A stretch of 38,845 bases of DNA from an uncultured Pirellulaceae bacterium (lineage in GTDB: Bacteria; Planctomycetota; Planctomycetia; Pirellulales; Pirellulaceae), in NCBI GenBank assembly GCA_905480545.1, contig CAJQQR010000247.1, forward strand, positions 1 through 38,845. Direction: 5' to 3'. Both the position numbers and the translations under genes were made by a program. This document shows, piece after piece, positions 16,257-27,100 of this stretch. Below the pieces are notes generated by a model. It searched no databases. It was not told where the DNA came from and saw only the letters and a list, made by a program, of their open reading frames with translations. The number at the start of each line of letters is the position of its first letter. Within the stretch, counting starts at the first letter, position 1.

Positions 16257-17226
16257 CGCGTGACTGAGACCCCACTTTGCCGAGCACCACATCGGGTGAA
16301 TGGACGTTTAGCCTAGGATCGTTTTTGGATACGGTTGTATCCATTGATTCCGGTACGTAGGACGTACGATGATCCGACACGCTTTGCTGCAATCGAATGA
16401 CGTCGTTTTCTGGCATGCGTTGCCTGCCGAAACTTCCTATGCCATCGAATTTTGTCAAATTCCCGTCAATACCAATCAGTTTATTTGGTCGTGCAGGTGC
16501 TGGGCCCGCATCAGTATTTATTTTTTGTTCCATGCTGCTTGGCAGGTCAATAGAAAAAATCTTTTCCTCTGATTTTCGAATGTTATTGGAATCAATTTCT
16601 TCAAAGTCCACAAAGGATGCTTGGGAAACCTCAGGTCGATTCGGTTCACGTTTTGTTGTGGTCTGCGCCTTGAAGGAGTTTTCTGTGGCGTCGATTCCCG
16701 GCAATAGCTTGGTCGATGAATTAGAGATGACTGTACCGCCGGATGTGCCATCAAATCGCGTGATCAGATTAAGCTTTCTGCTTTTCCCTCCAACCTCGTC
16801 CCATGGAACCCAGAGATTGTAAGACAAGCCCAACGTCGATTTACTTGTCAACTGTTTGAGCTGTTCGGCGGTAATAATATATTTTTTCAATGGGTTGGCC
16901 GATTCGCCTGAATCATAGTCTGCATCGAACACATAAACGGTAACATTGCCATCGACGGGAATCGGTCGGTCGTTACCATCCTTGTAAAAGTACACTCGCC
17001 CGCCAAAACCGCGGACCCCACGTTGATTGGGCTGATGAAGAACGGTATCCGCCCAAATCGATACCAATCGGTCAGGAATCTTGAATTCGGTGGCTTCCGT
17101 ATCTGCAAACCAGTTCATCGAATCTGGTGCAAACTTGGCGCACCCCGAAACCGTGACCATGATCGCGATGGTCGCCATCATACAGCCCACGTCAGGTATT
17201 CGGCTTTGCTGGATTTTGGATTTCAC
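16102..17226 (-). CDS. Lipoprotein paired with gspD; pilotin candidate
   Basis: 374 residues from GTG at 17226, only 9 nt after the gspD stop, so the two are surely co-transcribed. The N-terminus ends in a lipobox TVSGC (Cys29), making it a lipoprotein. The conserved-looking core at ~50-175 (RGVRGFGGRVYFYKDG, VDGNVTVYVFDADY, LGLSYNLWVPWDEVGG) is seen in lipoproteins of planctomycetes beside secretin genes, as far as I recall. The remaining ~190 residues are low-complexity, Ser/Asn/Pro-rich. Secretins often need a lipoprotein pilotin for outer-membrane targeting; the gene position makes it a candidate, though the fold does not look like a known pilotin. The last 155 bp overlap the BON gene on the other strand. 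Confidence 0.75.
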   Translation of the reverse strand: MKSKIQQSRIPDVGCMMATIAIMVTVSGCAKFAPDSMNWFADTEATEFKIPDRLVSIWADTVLHQPNQRGVRGFGGRVYFYKDGNDRPIPVDGNVTVYVFDADYDSGESANPLKKYIITAEQLKQLTSKSTLGLSYNLWVPWDEVGGKSRKLNLITRFDGTSGGTVISNSSTKLLPGIDATENSFKAQTTTKREPNRPEVSQASFVDFEEIDSNNIRKSEEKIFSIDLPSSMEQKINTDAGPAPARPNKLIGIDGNLTKFDGIGSFGRQRMPENDVIRLQQSVSDHRTSYVPESMDTTVSKNDPRLNVHSPDVVLGKVGSQSRVIGSRLQSHFGPRRFQAQKESTTSQDSYLLRMTPHPAKWQNELPRTPRSNR

Positions 17227-17235
17227 GACTTTCGC

Positions 17236-20200
17236 CTAGCGATTGAATGATTCAGGAAGGCTCTGGATATTTGCTTTATTAAAGCTCTCGTTAGTTTGGC
17301 GAAACCGCCCGCCTAGAAATCCTTCCTCTCGTATTTTTTCCAAACGGTTTCCGTTACTAAAGACTTGGCCTCTGGGGTTGTCGACGGGATAAATGACTTG
17401 AGGTTCAGCAGCGTCGAGATGATCAGTGCTGATGCTCTCGACGGCTCCGATTTCACCATGGAGATCAAACACATCGGCGGCACACCAATTCATCCGCGCC
17501 GTCTCCACCTGGCGGATATGAGCATTGTCTTCTGCATTTCGAATAACCCTTGGTGTGAGGATGATCATCAATTCGGTTCTTCTAGTTTGAAGTCCGTCGT
17601 ATTTGAAAAGGTTCTTCACCAGCGGGATTCGGTTTAGATAGGGAACGCTTCGGTGGGCCGTTTGTGTATTTTTGGTGATGAGCCCGCCGAGTACAATGGT
17701 TTCGCCGTCCACTGCACTGACCGTTGCTTGTGCGGTCGTTGTATCAATGCGAGGTGAACGAATAATCGTACCGTCGGTCGAGACGGCAACAGGGATACCA
17801 TCTTGCTCTGCTCCCAGATTAGATTTTTCCGCGTCGATTTCCATGACGACGGTTCCATCGGGACTGATCCTGGGCGTGACGGCTAAGATGAGGCCGACGT
17901 TTTCAAGGGTCACAGAATTCGATTGTCCATTTTGATTTGTATTCGATCCTACGATTCTCGGAACTCTTTGGCCAACTTGAATAAAGGCTGGTTGGTTGTC
18001 CAGTGTTCGAACCTGAGGCCGACTCAGAATATCTACCCTTCGAGACTCCTGAAGTGCGCGAAGTAGCACGCTGACGTTTTGGCTGCTTGCCGAAAGTACC
18101 AATCCGCCAAACCCAAGTTGATCGTTGGATCGCCCGAGTGAAAAATTTGAAATGCCTTGACTTCCGACCGATCCAGCATTGCCAAGTGACTTAGTACTTC
18201 CGCTGTTACCCAGCGGTTGTGCCGAGTTAAAGTTGAAGCCCGGGATATTGGAAGCGGCCCGAACGATTTCGTTGGTGGTCGTGACGATTCCTGCTGCAGT
18301 TGAAGTCGAAGTTGAGTTGCTGGTAGTCAGCAAGTCGCCTAGCAAACTTCGGTCAAACAAAACGGAATCCTGCAAACCCACTTCAATACCAAACTCATCG
18401 GTATCGTTAAGAATGACTTCCGCAATCAACACTTGGATCATGACTTGTGGAGGCTGTTCATCCAGCTTTTCAATCAGGTTTTTAATCTCATTGAAATATC
18501 GAGACGTCGCACTTACCAATAGTTTGTTAGCGATCGGTTCGGGAACAACGACAACCTCACGTTCCAATTCTTGAAACGGGTTTTGAGAACCGGGAGCGGC
18601 ATTGTCGATTTGCCGTGAACTTTGCAAGAATTGGTTGATCGCATTGGCGACGTCGACCGAAGGCGAATTCTTAAGTTGATAGACTTCCGTAGTTCGCTGA
18701 GATGAAGTTGACTCGTCGAGTTTGACAATCAAGGCCTCTGCGATCCGCAGATCTCCCTCGGATCCTGTCGCCAAAATGCTGTTACTGCGAACGTCGATTG
18801 AAAATCGTAATGGAGTCAGTGAAATCTCGTCGGGTGCCGTGGGCAGTTTTAGATTACTGGACGCTGCCACCGAGCCTGGAATCAACGACCGCAACGTTTG
18901 AACCATGTTCGAGGCGTCACTATTGTAAATCTTGAAAATCTTCAGCTGAGATTTTGAGGCCGGGGTATCTAACTGCCGGATCAGCTCTTCGATCAGATCA
19001 AGATTTTCCCTTGGACTGGAAACGATCAGCGTATTATTACGCACGTTGGGTGTAATCTGAACTTCGTTCAACGTGCCGCTTCGCAGTATCTTTTGGCCTT
19101 TTTCGTTGAAAGCCATCAGTTCCATCACCGCAGAACGAGTGTTGGATGTTGCAGACGTCATTGCGGTTTCTAGAGTTTGAGCTACGTCTGCGGCCAGCGA
19201 GTTCTTGATTTTGATGATTTTAGTTCGGTTCACTGCCATGCCGCCCTCGACATCCAACTCGCCGATCAACCGTGCAACCTCCTGCATGTCTCTGGGTGAG
19301 GCATAAACGATAATTGAATTGGTCCGCTCATCGACCGCACCCGTAACGGACGGTGCAAGTCCCCCACGATTTCCGAAGAAAGACTGAATACTTGTGTTGA
19401 CCGTGACAGCACTGGCGTGCTTAATTTTGAAAACCTGAAACTGAGTCTTGGCGTCGATGGGCACATCCAATTGACGAATCAGTTCCAAAACTGCAGTGAC
19501 CGCATCACCCCAACCAATTAATAGCAATGCATTGGGCTTGACTAACGGCGTGATTGAAATCCTGCCTTGTCGACCTCCGACGAGGTCATCTCGAGTTTGA
19601 GCAATAATTTCGGAAAGCGCCTGCGAGCCCGTGTTTCGAAGAACATATACTTGTACGTTAGGCTGTGTTTCCCGGCTAATCTTTTCGATTTGTTGGATGA
19701 TTTCTTCCAGTTGATCCAGGTCCTGGTCTCGACCTCGAAGAATGATCACATCCAGATCGGGCATCGTTTCTATTTCAACGCCTTCAAATTGACGAATAGG
19801 AACGGCCCCATTGTTTTGAATTGCAGGGCGATCGTTGGCTTGAGGCTGACTAACGGGCGGCTCATCTTGAAAAATGTATTCCACCGGAAGAATTTGAAAC
19901 GCCGGTTTGATCTGACTTCCCTGTTTTCTTGGATCTGCAGGTGGGGTGATCAACTTGCGAAGTTGCGATTGATTCTTTTTTTGAACTCGAAAAATCTTTG
20001 CTTTGTGCCCATTTGGATTTTTGTGTCGGGACAACGCATCACACAAGGTGACCATTTGCCCAACGATATTTTCGGGTCCACCGATCAACACACCGGTTCG
20101 CCTTTGATCGAATTCAACTTCTATTTTTTGCCCGGACTTCACCAGAGAAATGACATAGATCTCTCGTCCGTCTTCTCGAATAATATTGATATTTCTGGCG

Positions 20201-20718
20201 AAGACTCCTGCGATTTGTTTCTCTAGCACATCGATTTCTTGGGCATCGACCAAGACAAACCGATTCACAATTTCCGCAGGGTTTTTGTTAGCGGGTTGGT
20301 TTTGCAAAGTCGAATTGGGTTCAAGCAAATTCAATCGTTGCCGGGCTGGGTTTGGCTTGAATTGACTGGGCTTGGCTGGGCTGAAATCGCCTTGCGGGCG
20401 TTCGGCGGCATTGGAAACAACAGAGGGTCGATCCACATTGCTGATCAACTGCGAGGCGATCTTTTGGGAAGCCGATGAGGCGCGAAGGTAGAGTTTGTTT
20501 TTGACCGGATCGGAAAGTAGTTCGTAATTTTCGTGCTTGTCCAGCAAAGGTGCAAGGAGTTTTTCAACGGCAGCAACTGGCTTGTGCGCTAGTTCATAAA
20601 CAACAGATTCGACTTTTTGAGAAATCGCTTTCTTGGGCACCTCTGACTGAAGCGCGTACAGATCAAGACCGATGCTTGCCCATACGAGGAAAAATGATAG
20701 CAATAATGCAAATCTCAT
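17236..20718 (-). CDS. gspD: Type II secretion secretin GspD with extended N-domain array
   Basis: 1,160 residues from ATG at 20718 (an in-frame TTG lies six codons upstream). MRFALLLSFFLVWASIGLDL is a Sec signal peptide. Residues ~35-745 contain about eight N-type (NolW/secretin-N) domains, each ending in the 'N.L...A......+..LI..LD' pattern; canonical GspD has N0 plus three. The C-terminal third is a clear secretin channel: VMIQVLIAEVILND (~760), PRIVGSN, LENVGLILAVTPRISPDG (~940), and the signature VPYLNRIPLVKNLFKYDG (~1025) followed by LMIILTPRVI. It forms the outer-membrane pore. It is unlinked in orientation from gspE-M and converges with that operon. Confidence 0.95.
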   Translation of the reverse strand: MRFALLLSFFLVWASIGLDLYALQSEVPKKAISQKVESVVYELAHKPVAAVEKLLAPLLDKHENYELLSDPVKNKLYLRASSASQKIASQLISNVDRPSVVSNAAERPQGDFSPAKPSQFKPNPARQRLNLLEPNSTLQNQPANKNPAEIVNRFVLVDAQEIDVLEKQIAGVFARNINIIREDGREIYVISLVKSGQKIEVEFDQRRTGVLIGGPENIVGQMVTLCDALSRHKNPNGHKAKIFRVQKKNQSQLRKLITPPADPRKQGSQIKPAFQILPVEYIFQDEPPVSQPQANDRPAIQNNGAVPIRQFEGVEIETMPDLDVIILRGRDQDLDQLEEIIQQIEKISRETQPNVQVYVLRNTGSQALSEIIAQTRDDLVGGRQGRISITPLVKPNALLLIGWGDAVTAVLELIRQLDVPIDAKTQFQVFKIKHASAVTVNTSIQSFFGNRGGLAPSVTGAVDERTNSIIVYASPRDMQEVARLIGELDVEGGMAVNRTKIIKIKNSLAADVAQTLETAMTSATSNTRSAVMELMAFNEKGQKILRSGTLNEVQITPNVRNNTLIVSSPRENLDLIEELIRQLDTPASKSQLKIFKIYNSDASNMVQTLRSLIPGSVAASSNLKLPTAPDEISLTPLRFSIDVRSNSILATGSEGDLRIAEALIVKLDESTSSQRTTEVYQLKNSPSVDVANAINQFLQSSRQIDNAAPGSQNPFQELEREVVVVPEPIANKLLVSATSRYFNEIKNLIEKLDEQPPQVMIQVLIAEVILNDTDEFGIEVGLQDSVLFDRSLLGDLLTTSNSTSTSTAAGIVTTTNEIVRAASNIPGFNFNSAQPLGNSGSTKSLGNAGSVGSQGISNFSLGRSNDQLGFGGLVLSASSQNVSVLLRALQESRRVDILSRPQVRTLDNQPAFIQVGQRVPRIVGSNTNQNGQSNSVTLENVGLILAVTPRISPDGTVVMEIDAEKSNLGAEQDGIPVAVSTDGTIIRSPRIDTTTAQATVSAVDGETIVLGGLITKNTQTAHRSVPYLNRIPLVKNLFKYDGLQTRRTELMIILTPRVIRNAEDNAHIRQVETARMNWCAADVFDLHGEIGAVESISTDHLDAAEPQVIYPVDNPRGQVFSNGNRLEKIREEGFLGGRFRQTNESFNKANIQSLPESFNR

Positions 20719-20753
20719 CACTAAATCGCGACCCAACAGACTCTAAACTTCCC

Positions 20754-20770
20754 CCTCAATTTCTTTGAGG
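20754..20770 (-). promoter_or_regulatory. gspD: Short hairpin in the gspD leader
   Basis: CCTCAA and TTGAGG pair around a five-base loop, about 35 bases upstream of the gspD ATG. It sits just after the predicted transcription start, so it could stabilise the transcript or modulate initiation. It is too small to call a known riboregulator. Confidence 0.3.
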
Positions 20771-20775
20771 TCGAG

Positions 20776-20804
20776 AGGTTAGGAGGAAAACGAAAACTCG
20801 TCAA
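20776..20804 (-). promoter_or_regulatory. gspD: Putative gspD promoter
   Basis: On the minus strand TTGACG (20804-20799) and TAACCT (20781-20776) are separated by exactly 17 bases. The predicted start is near 20769, giving a ~50-nt leader before the ATG at 20718. The -10 box is a moderate match. The remaining ~330 bp up to the giant gene on the plus strand holds a TTGACA (20974-20979) without a convincing -10 partner. Confidence 0.5.
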
Positions 20805-21131
20805 GCCAGTTTGGGTTTCGGTTCGCTAGGTTAAAAGCTATCGCTAATTTGGCATGAATCGAGTTTTCAATTTCAGGGGAACGTGAAAACATCGTTTTTC
20901 GGCCAACTTTATGGTTATTTCCCTCCAAACGACGCTTGCTGCATCCGAATCAAATCTCCGGTATAGGTAAATGTTGACACTCCTATTTATCCCAATCAGA
21001 CTGGTAACATACCCATTTGTTTTCGGCAGCCATCCTTTTTATTGCCGACTTTTTGCAAACGAAAAAAACATGCTTTTGTGCTGTTCGTTCGCTTAGCCCC
21101 ACCTCAATTCTGTCTCGACCACCCGCTCATC

Positions 21132-24100
21132 ATGTATTACGTGCTTTGCGTATTTTGCGCTACAATTCTACCTACGCAAGACCAACGGGTGGAACTTGAT
21201 TTCACTCGAATTTCCCAACCGGTCGTTGCCAGCCAACTCGAACTGAGTGACGAACAACGCTCCAAAGTAGCCGATTTGCTCACCGAGCGTATCAACAAAC
21301 TTGCCGCCGCAAAGCCAGCGGATCGGGCCGCGATCAGATCCGCGAACAACGACGCCCTAAAGGCACTGCTGTCCCCGACCCAGCTAGCAAAATACCAGGT
21401 GCTGCTCAAAGGAGGAAAGCTCCGATTCAACTTCCGTGGTGAAAACTGGGCGGACGTTTTGAATTGGTTTGCTAGTGAATCGGAGTTGTCGCTTGTCATG
21501 AACGAAACTCCGCCAGGCGATTTTACTTATTCTGATCAAAAAGAGTATTCATCACCTCAGGCAATTGACTTGCTAAACAGTATCCTTCTCAGCAAAGGCT
21601 ACACCCTGATTCGTCGGGAGAAGATGCTCATCGTCGCCAACCTGACCACCGGGATTCCGTACGAACTGGTTCCGACAGAGACGCTCGAAGGCCTCGCCCT
21701 TCGAGGTAAATTTGAATGGGTACGAATCAAATTCCCATTGCAGGGACGTCCCATCGCTGCCGTCCTTGACGAAGTCAAACCGATGATCAGTAACAACGGA
21801 ATGGCTACTGCCCTGACTGCCTCTGGCCAACTCATGGTGACTGAGACGGCCGGCAAAATGGAAGCCATTGGAGTTTTGGTTTCGGCGGTACCCATTCCGA
21901 CCCCTCCGCCAAAACCACCCAAAGCACCCGACCCACCTCCCAACATTTTTGTTGTCCATTCCGCGAAAGGTCTGGACATTGACGGAACGGTCGAGACCAT
22001 CCAAAAATTCTTTGCGACCACGTCGGTTGCCGGAGATGCCAAGGCGGAAGAAATTCAGGTTTACGCTCCGCAGGCTCAACAAGATCTGATCAAATCTTCA
22101 CTCGACAAAATGATCTCCAATGCTTCGAACGAGCTGCGGGTCTTTACGGATGTCTATCCGATTGACCGATTGTCAATTGCTAACGTACAGGAACAACTTT
22201 CCACTCTCTTTCCAGAAACCAAATTCACGATCGATACGGAAAATTCTCGACTCGTGGTTTCTGCGAATACCAAAACCCATGGTGGTGTCAAAGAAACCCT
22301 GACGAAATTAGGCGCATCCAGCCAGGCAACATCGGATAAAACCGTTTTCGTATATTCAGTGGCTAAAGAAGAAGCGGAAAATCTGGCGACGGTCTTAAGT
22401 GAAATGCTGCCACGAGCCCAAGTTATCGTACAAGGCAACCGAATCGCCGTCCGAGCCAACCCATCCGATCATCTGATTGCCAAATCACTAGTCGACCAAA
22501 TATCGAGCACTGCCAACCCAAAAACGGCGATGCTTTTGCGATTCTATGACCTTAATGAAAATCTTTCAGACATAACCACGACGATTCAGGCCATGGCCAA
22601 AGAGGGAACCGTGACTTGGCTTGAATCTCGAAAAAAGCTCTCGGTTATTGCTGATGCAAAAACGCATGAACTCGTCAAGAAGACAATTGAACAGGTCAAC
22701 TTGGACTTGCCCAAACCAAAACCAAAGTCACTTAAAATTTTTAACGTTAGCCCTGCCCAAAAAGAAAAATTCTCGCAAGTATTCGCCGAACTTGTTGGAG
22801 AATTCGGTGACGCGTCATTGATCACAGGTGCTGCCCCCAACGAAATCGCAATTCTGGCGGACACAGAACAACAAGCAGCCGTTGAGTCGGTCATCAATTC
22901 GCTCGCTAACTTGAAATCATTCTCAGAAAAAGAACTAACCGCCATCGAGATTTCCGTCGATGACTCTGCCCAACTCGTTACGTTGTTGAACGAGAAATTG
23001 AAAGGGATCGAGTTTCTCGTGAATCCCGAAAAGACCACTCTATTCGCTTGGATTTCCAAACCGGAAATTGAGTCGGTCAAAAAGACGGTCAAAACTGTTG
23101 AAGCATTGTTACCCAAAAAATTGACCTCAACACTCGAAGTCTATGAGGTTACTGGTTCAGTCGATGAAATAGTCAGTTTTATTTCTCCTATCGCCTCCAG
23201 TGCCAAGGTGACTTCAGATGCAGCCAATCAACGAATTGTGGTTTGGGCCAACTCCTTGGATCACGCAAAAATTAAGGCAACGATCGACAAAGTCGACGTA
23301 CTTTCCAAAAAACAAAAATCGCTAGAGATTTATGAGCTTAAAAATGCTGCGGCCTCTGTTGCCCAAACCATGATCTCCAACCTTGACGTGGACGCGACTG
23401 TCACCACCAGCGAAGACTCCAAATCGATTCTGGTTTGGGCGGCGCCTGAGGACCATGTCAGAATCAAATCGATGGTTGATCGTCTATCAGTTTTGAAAAC
23501 GACGCAGCAGTCCCAAGTCGCACTGTATTCGGTTGACCGTGCAGCAGCCGAAACAACATTGTCCGCCGTCCAAGCCGTTTTCCCAGATGCAAACCTCTCG
23601 CTGGATGCATCTTCAGAAAAAATCATTTGCATTGCCGACGAAGAGCTCCAAGTTCAAATCAAGTCACTGGTTGAAAAGCTTCAACCTGCCAAACCATCGA
23701 CTCCCAAAGTCCTGATGTCCTATGAGTTAAAGCACTCGGATGCCGCTTTGGTCGTCGGAATGCTGTCTGATTTGCATCCTGAAATTCGTTTTGCCGCCGA
23801 TGAACGTGCTAACCGGGTACTCGTCACTGCAGAACTGGGAGAGCAACCCAGATTCAAGGCCATCATCGGGCAACTCGATGCCAAAGCTTCAGATCGCGAC
23901 GAGAAAGTTCTCGAAACGTACCCCATTGATTCAACCAAGACCACCGTCGTCACCGATCTCATTCAACCGTTGTTGCCGGACATGAAATTTTCAGTGGACG
24001 AAACGTCGCAAAATCTTGTTGCGGTAGGGACGCCGTTCGAACAACAAAAGCTTGCTAAACTTCTGGGTCAAATCAAAGACGGCAAGTCCGAAAACAAAAT

Positions 24101-27100
24101 CCTTAAAAACTACTCGACCGGTTCGGCGCCCATTGAGGAAGTTCAAAACGTCCTGCTCCAAGTCGTTCCGTCGGCCATCATCGCCGTCAACGGTGGAGAA
24201 GGAAAAATGGTGGTTTGGGCCACCGCAGAGGAACAGAAGTTGATTGAGTCGGCAATCAATCAATTGAACAACGTGGGCGGCGATATGTCGCTCAAAAATT
24301 ATGATCTGAACAAGCAAGTTACGGGCGATATCCTGACTTTGCTCCAGGGTCTTTCAAAAACGGCTCGGCTAGCCCTTTCGACCGATGGAAAACAACTGGT
24401 TATCTACGCGACCGAAAGCGATCAAAAACTGTTTGCGGGGGTCGTCGATGAACTCATCAAATCCGATACATCTGCTCTCAGCCTGAAAGCGTACGTCGCA
24501 AGTGACGATGTCATCTCCTCCACCAGTGCTGTCGTGGTTGACTCATTTCCAAATGCAAAACTGGTAGTACAACCAGATGCTGGAAAACTGGTTATCTGGG
24601 CGAGTAATGAAGATCACGCCAAAATCCAAAAGGCAATTGATGATTTGAAATCGCAACTTTCAAAACCAAAAACGCCCAAAACAACCGTCATCTATCCGCT
24701 GGGAAAAGCCACCAAGCTTTCAGTCATCGATATGATCAATTCTGACGTAGAAGACGCAATCATTCTTTCCGATAGCCAGACGGATCGTATCATCGTTCGA
24801 GCGAACTCTGAAACACACCTCGCCGTTGAACAAATCGTTTCCGACTTGAAAAAAACGTTCGATATCGTTGGTGAAAAGACTATCAAATCTCATGCCGTCA
24901 GAAATGATATCAAGGCCCAAGCAACAACGACGATCGCATCCCTGCTTCCTGCTGTGGAATTTATCACCAATGGCGATGACACATTGATCCTTGTCAAAGC
25001 CACTGCAAACGATCATGAATCAGTCGACGAATTAATTAAAACGCTGGATACCGAAATTGCCCGGAAAACACCTCGCACGATCGCCTCGTACGAACTGACC
25101 AACCTGGAAAAAATGCTGGCTATTCAAATCCTTTCCAATCGGTTTCCCGAAATCACATTCGTTACCGAAGACAACACCTCGAGGCTCCTAACGTGGGCCA
25201 ACCCTGGCGAGCACAATCAAATCCCTCTGATTCTCAAAGGATTGGAGGCTGCCGTCGCCGTCGAGAACGAAAAGAAAGTCGAAGTCTACAATATAGACGC
25301 GGAAAAAATGATAGCGGCGGATGTATTGGATTTGATCGATTCGAAGCTGAAAGAGAACCTAACCATCCAAGTTGCAACGGCAACTAATAGCCTCGTGGTT
25401 CGCGCCTCAGCAGCTCAACATGCAAAGCTGAAATCGGCCGTTGATGCGGTCGTCATGCAAATCAAACCGCTCCCAAAGCCCACGTCCCTAGTTTACGAAT
25501 TTCCGCTAGGAAATGCATTAGCCGTCAGCCAGTTGGTTTCGCCGCTGCTTAGCAATACAACGATTTCTGTCGCCGCAGATGGAAAAAAATTGATTGCTAC
25601 CTCGAATATGGAAGGCCACAATTTGATTGCATCGGTTTTGGATCAACTGAAAGACGAACCCCAATCGAAGGATACCGAGACCATTGTTTACAAAATGAAT
25701 GCGGCAACGCCTTCTGTTATCAACAATGCGATCGCAGCGATGTCGCCCAAAGCACGTATCACGGCGGACGATAGTTCCATGTCACTGATTGTGACGACTT
25801 CAAAAGTTGAGCACGCAGTAATCGCCAACATCCTGAAACAAATCAACGATTCCTCTCTGGGGAAAAAAACCGAAGTCTTTGTGTTGAAAACAGCCAGTCC
25901 TGCGTCGCTTGTCAGCGCCATTTCGGCATTGGTTTCCAATTCATCGGTTACGGCGGACGTTCCGACGAATTCGGTGGTTGTCACAGCACTGGCAACAGAC
26001 TTTCCTCAAATTCAATCGATTGTGGATAAGCTCGATATGGTGGCCGGCGATCGGATCGGAAATGTCGTCGCCAAAGTTTACCCCTTTGATCAAAAACTAG
26101 TGGATGCTGTCGATATGCAGGCAGTCATCGACGAAGATTTACGAGAGGGAATGAGCGTTCGGGTCAACGAAATCGGCAACGGATTGATCATACGTACAAC
26201 GCCCGAGAAACACCAACAGCTCGCCCTGATTTTCGAACAAGTTATCGCCCAAATCCCCGCGAGTCAAAAAATCGAAACCCGCGTCTATCCCTTGAGTAAA
26301 GCCGACCCCAACACGATTGAGAACGTTCTCAGTGCCAAATTTGCTCAGTCTGATTTCGCCGTGGACGCCAATACACGAACTGTCGTGGCAACAATTTCCG
26401 TCGCCGAACATGTCCAACTTAAGACGATTTTGGATCAAATGGATTCATCTGTGGGGGATCGAATTGCGGCTTCCAAAGCATTTAAGTTGAAAGTCGCCAC
26501 TCCGCGAATCGTAGGATCTGCTATTGAGTCATTGCTCCCCAATGCGATTGTCGATTTTGATATCGCTTCCAAGACAGTCATCGTCACTGGAACAGAAGAG
26601 GAACTGAAATCTGCGGGAGATCTAGTGTTACAGGTCGACGGTTCAGACCTCGGCAAAACGACGCAGGTGTACAAACTGGTTGAAGCCGATCCGCGATTCG
26701 TCAGCCCGGCAATCGAACAATTATTGCCGGACGCCAAAATTTCAGCAGACCGTTATAGCAAAGCATTATTTGTTACCGCCACAGAGGAAGAGCATCAACA
26801 AGTCGCCAAAATGGTCGATGAATTGAATACGAAAAAAGGCCAGCGATCCGAAGTCTACAAGCTCAACAACGCTGACGCCCGATATGTAATGCCCGCGGTT
26901 CAGTCGCTGCTCCCCAATGCAACCGTTACCGGCGATCGCATCAGCAAACTTCTTTTTGTGACGGGAACCGATGACGACCATGCACAGGTGGAAAAACTCG
27001 TTGAAAAAATGAATGCGCCCAAGAGTGGTCAGCGATCCGAAGTCTACAAACTGATTGAAGCAGACCCGCGATATCTCACCCCTGCAATTCAGGCGTTGCT

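Noticed and set aside
19567-20226. 219-codon plus-strand open frame inside gspD
   Set aside because: It is antisense to a well-supported coding region, has no recognisable domain, and its composition mirrors the gspD codons.
20974-20979. TTGACA as -35 box of the giant gene
   Set aside because: No acceptable -10 hexamer lies 15-19 bases downstream.
21573-22082. Gly/Arg-rich minus-strand frames within the giant gene
   Set aside because: These are shadows of the Pro-rich linker and repeat domains on the plus strand.
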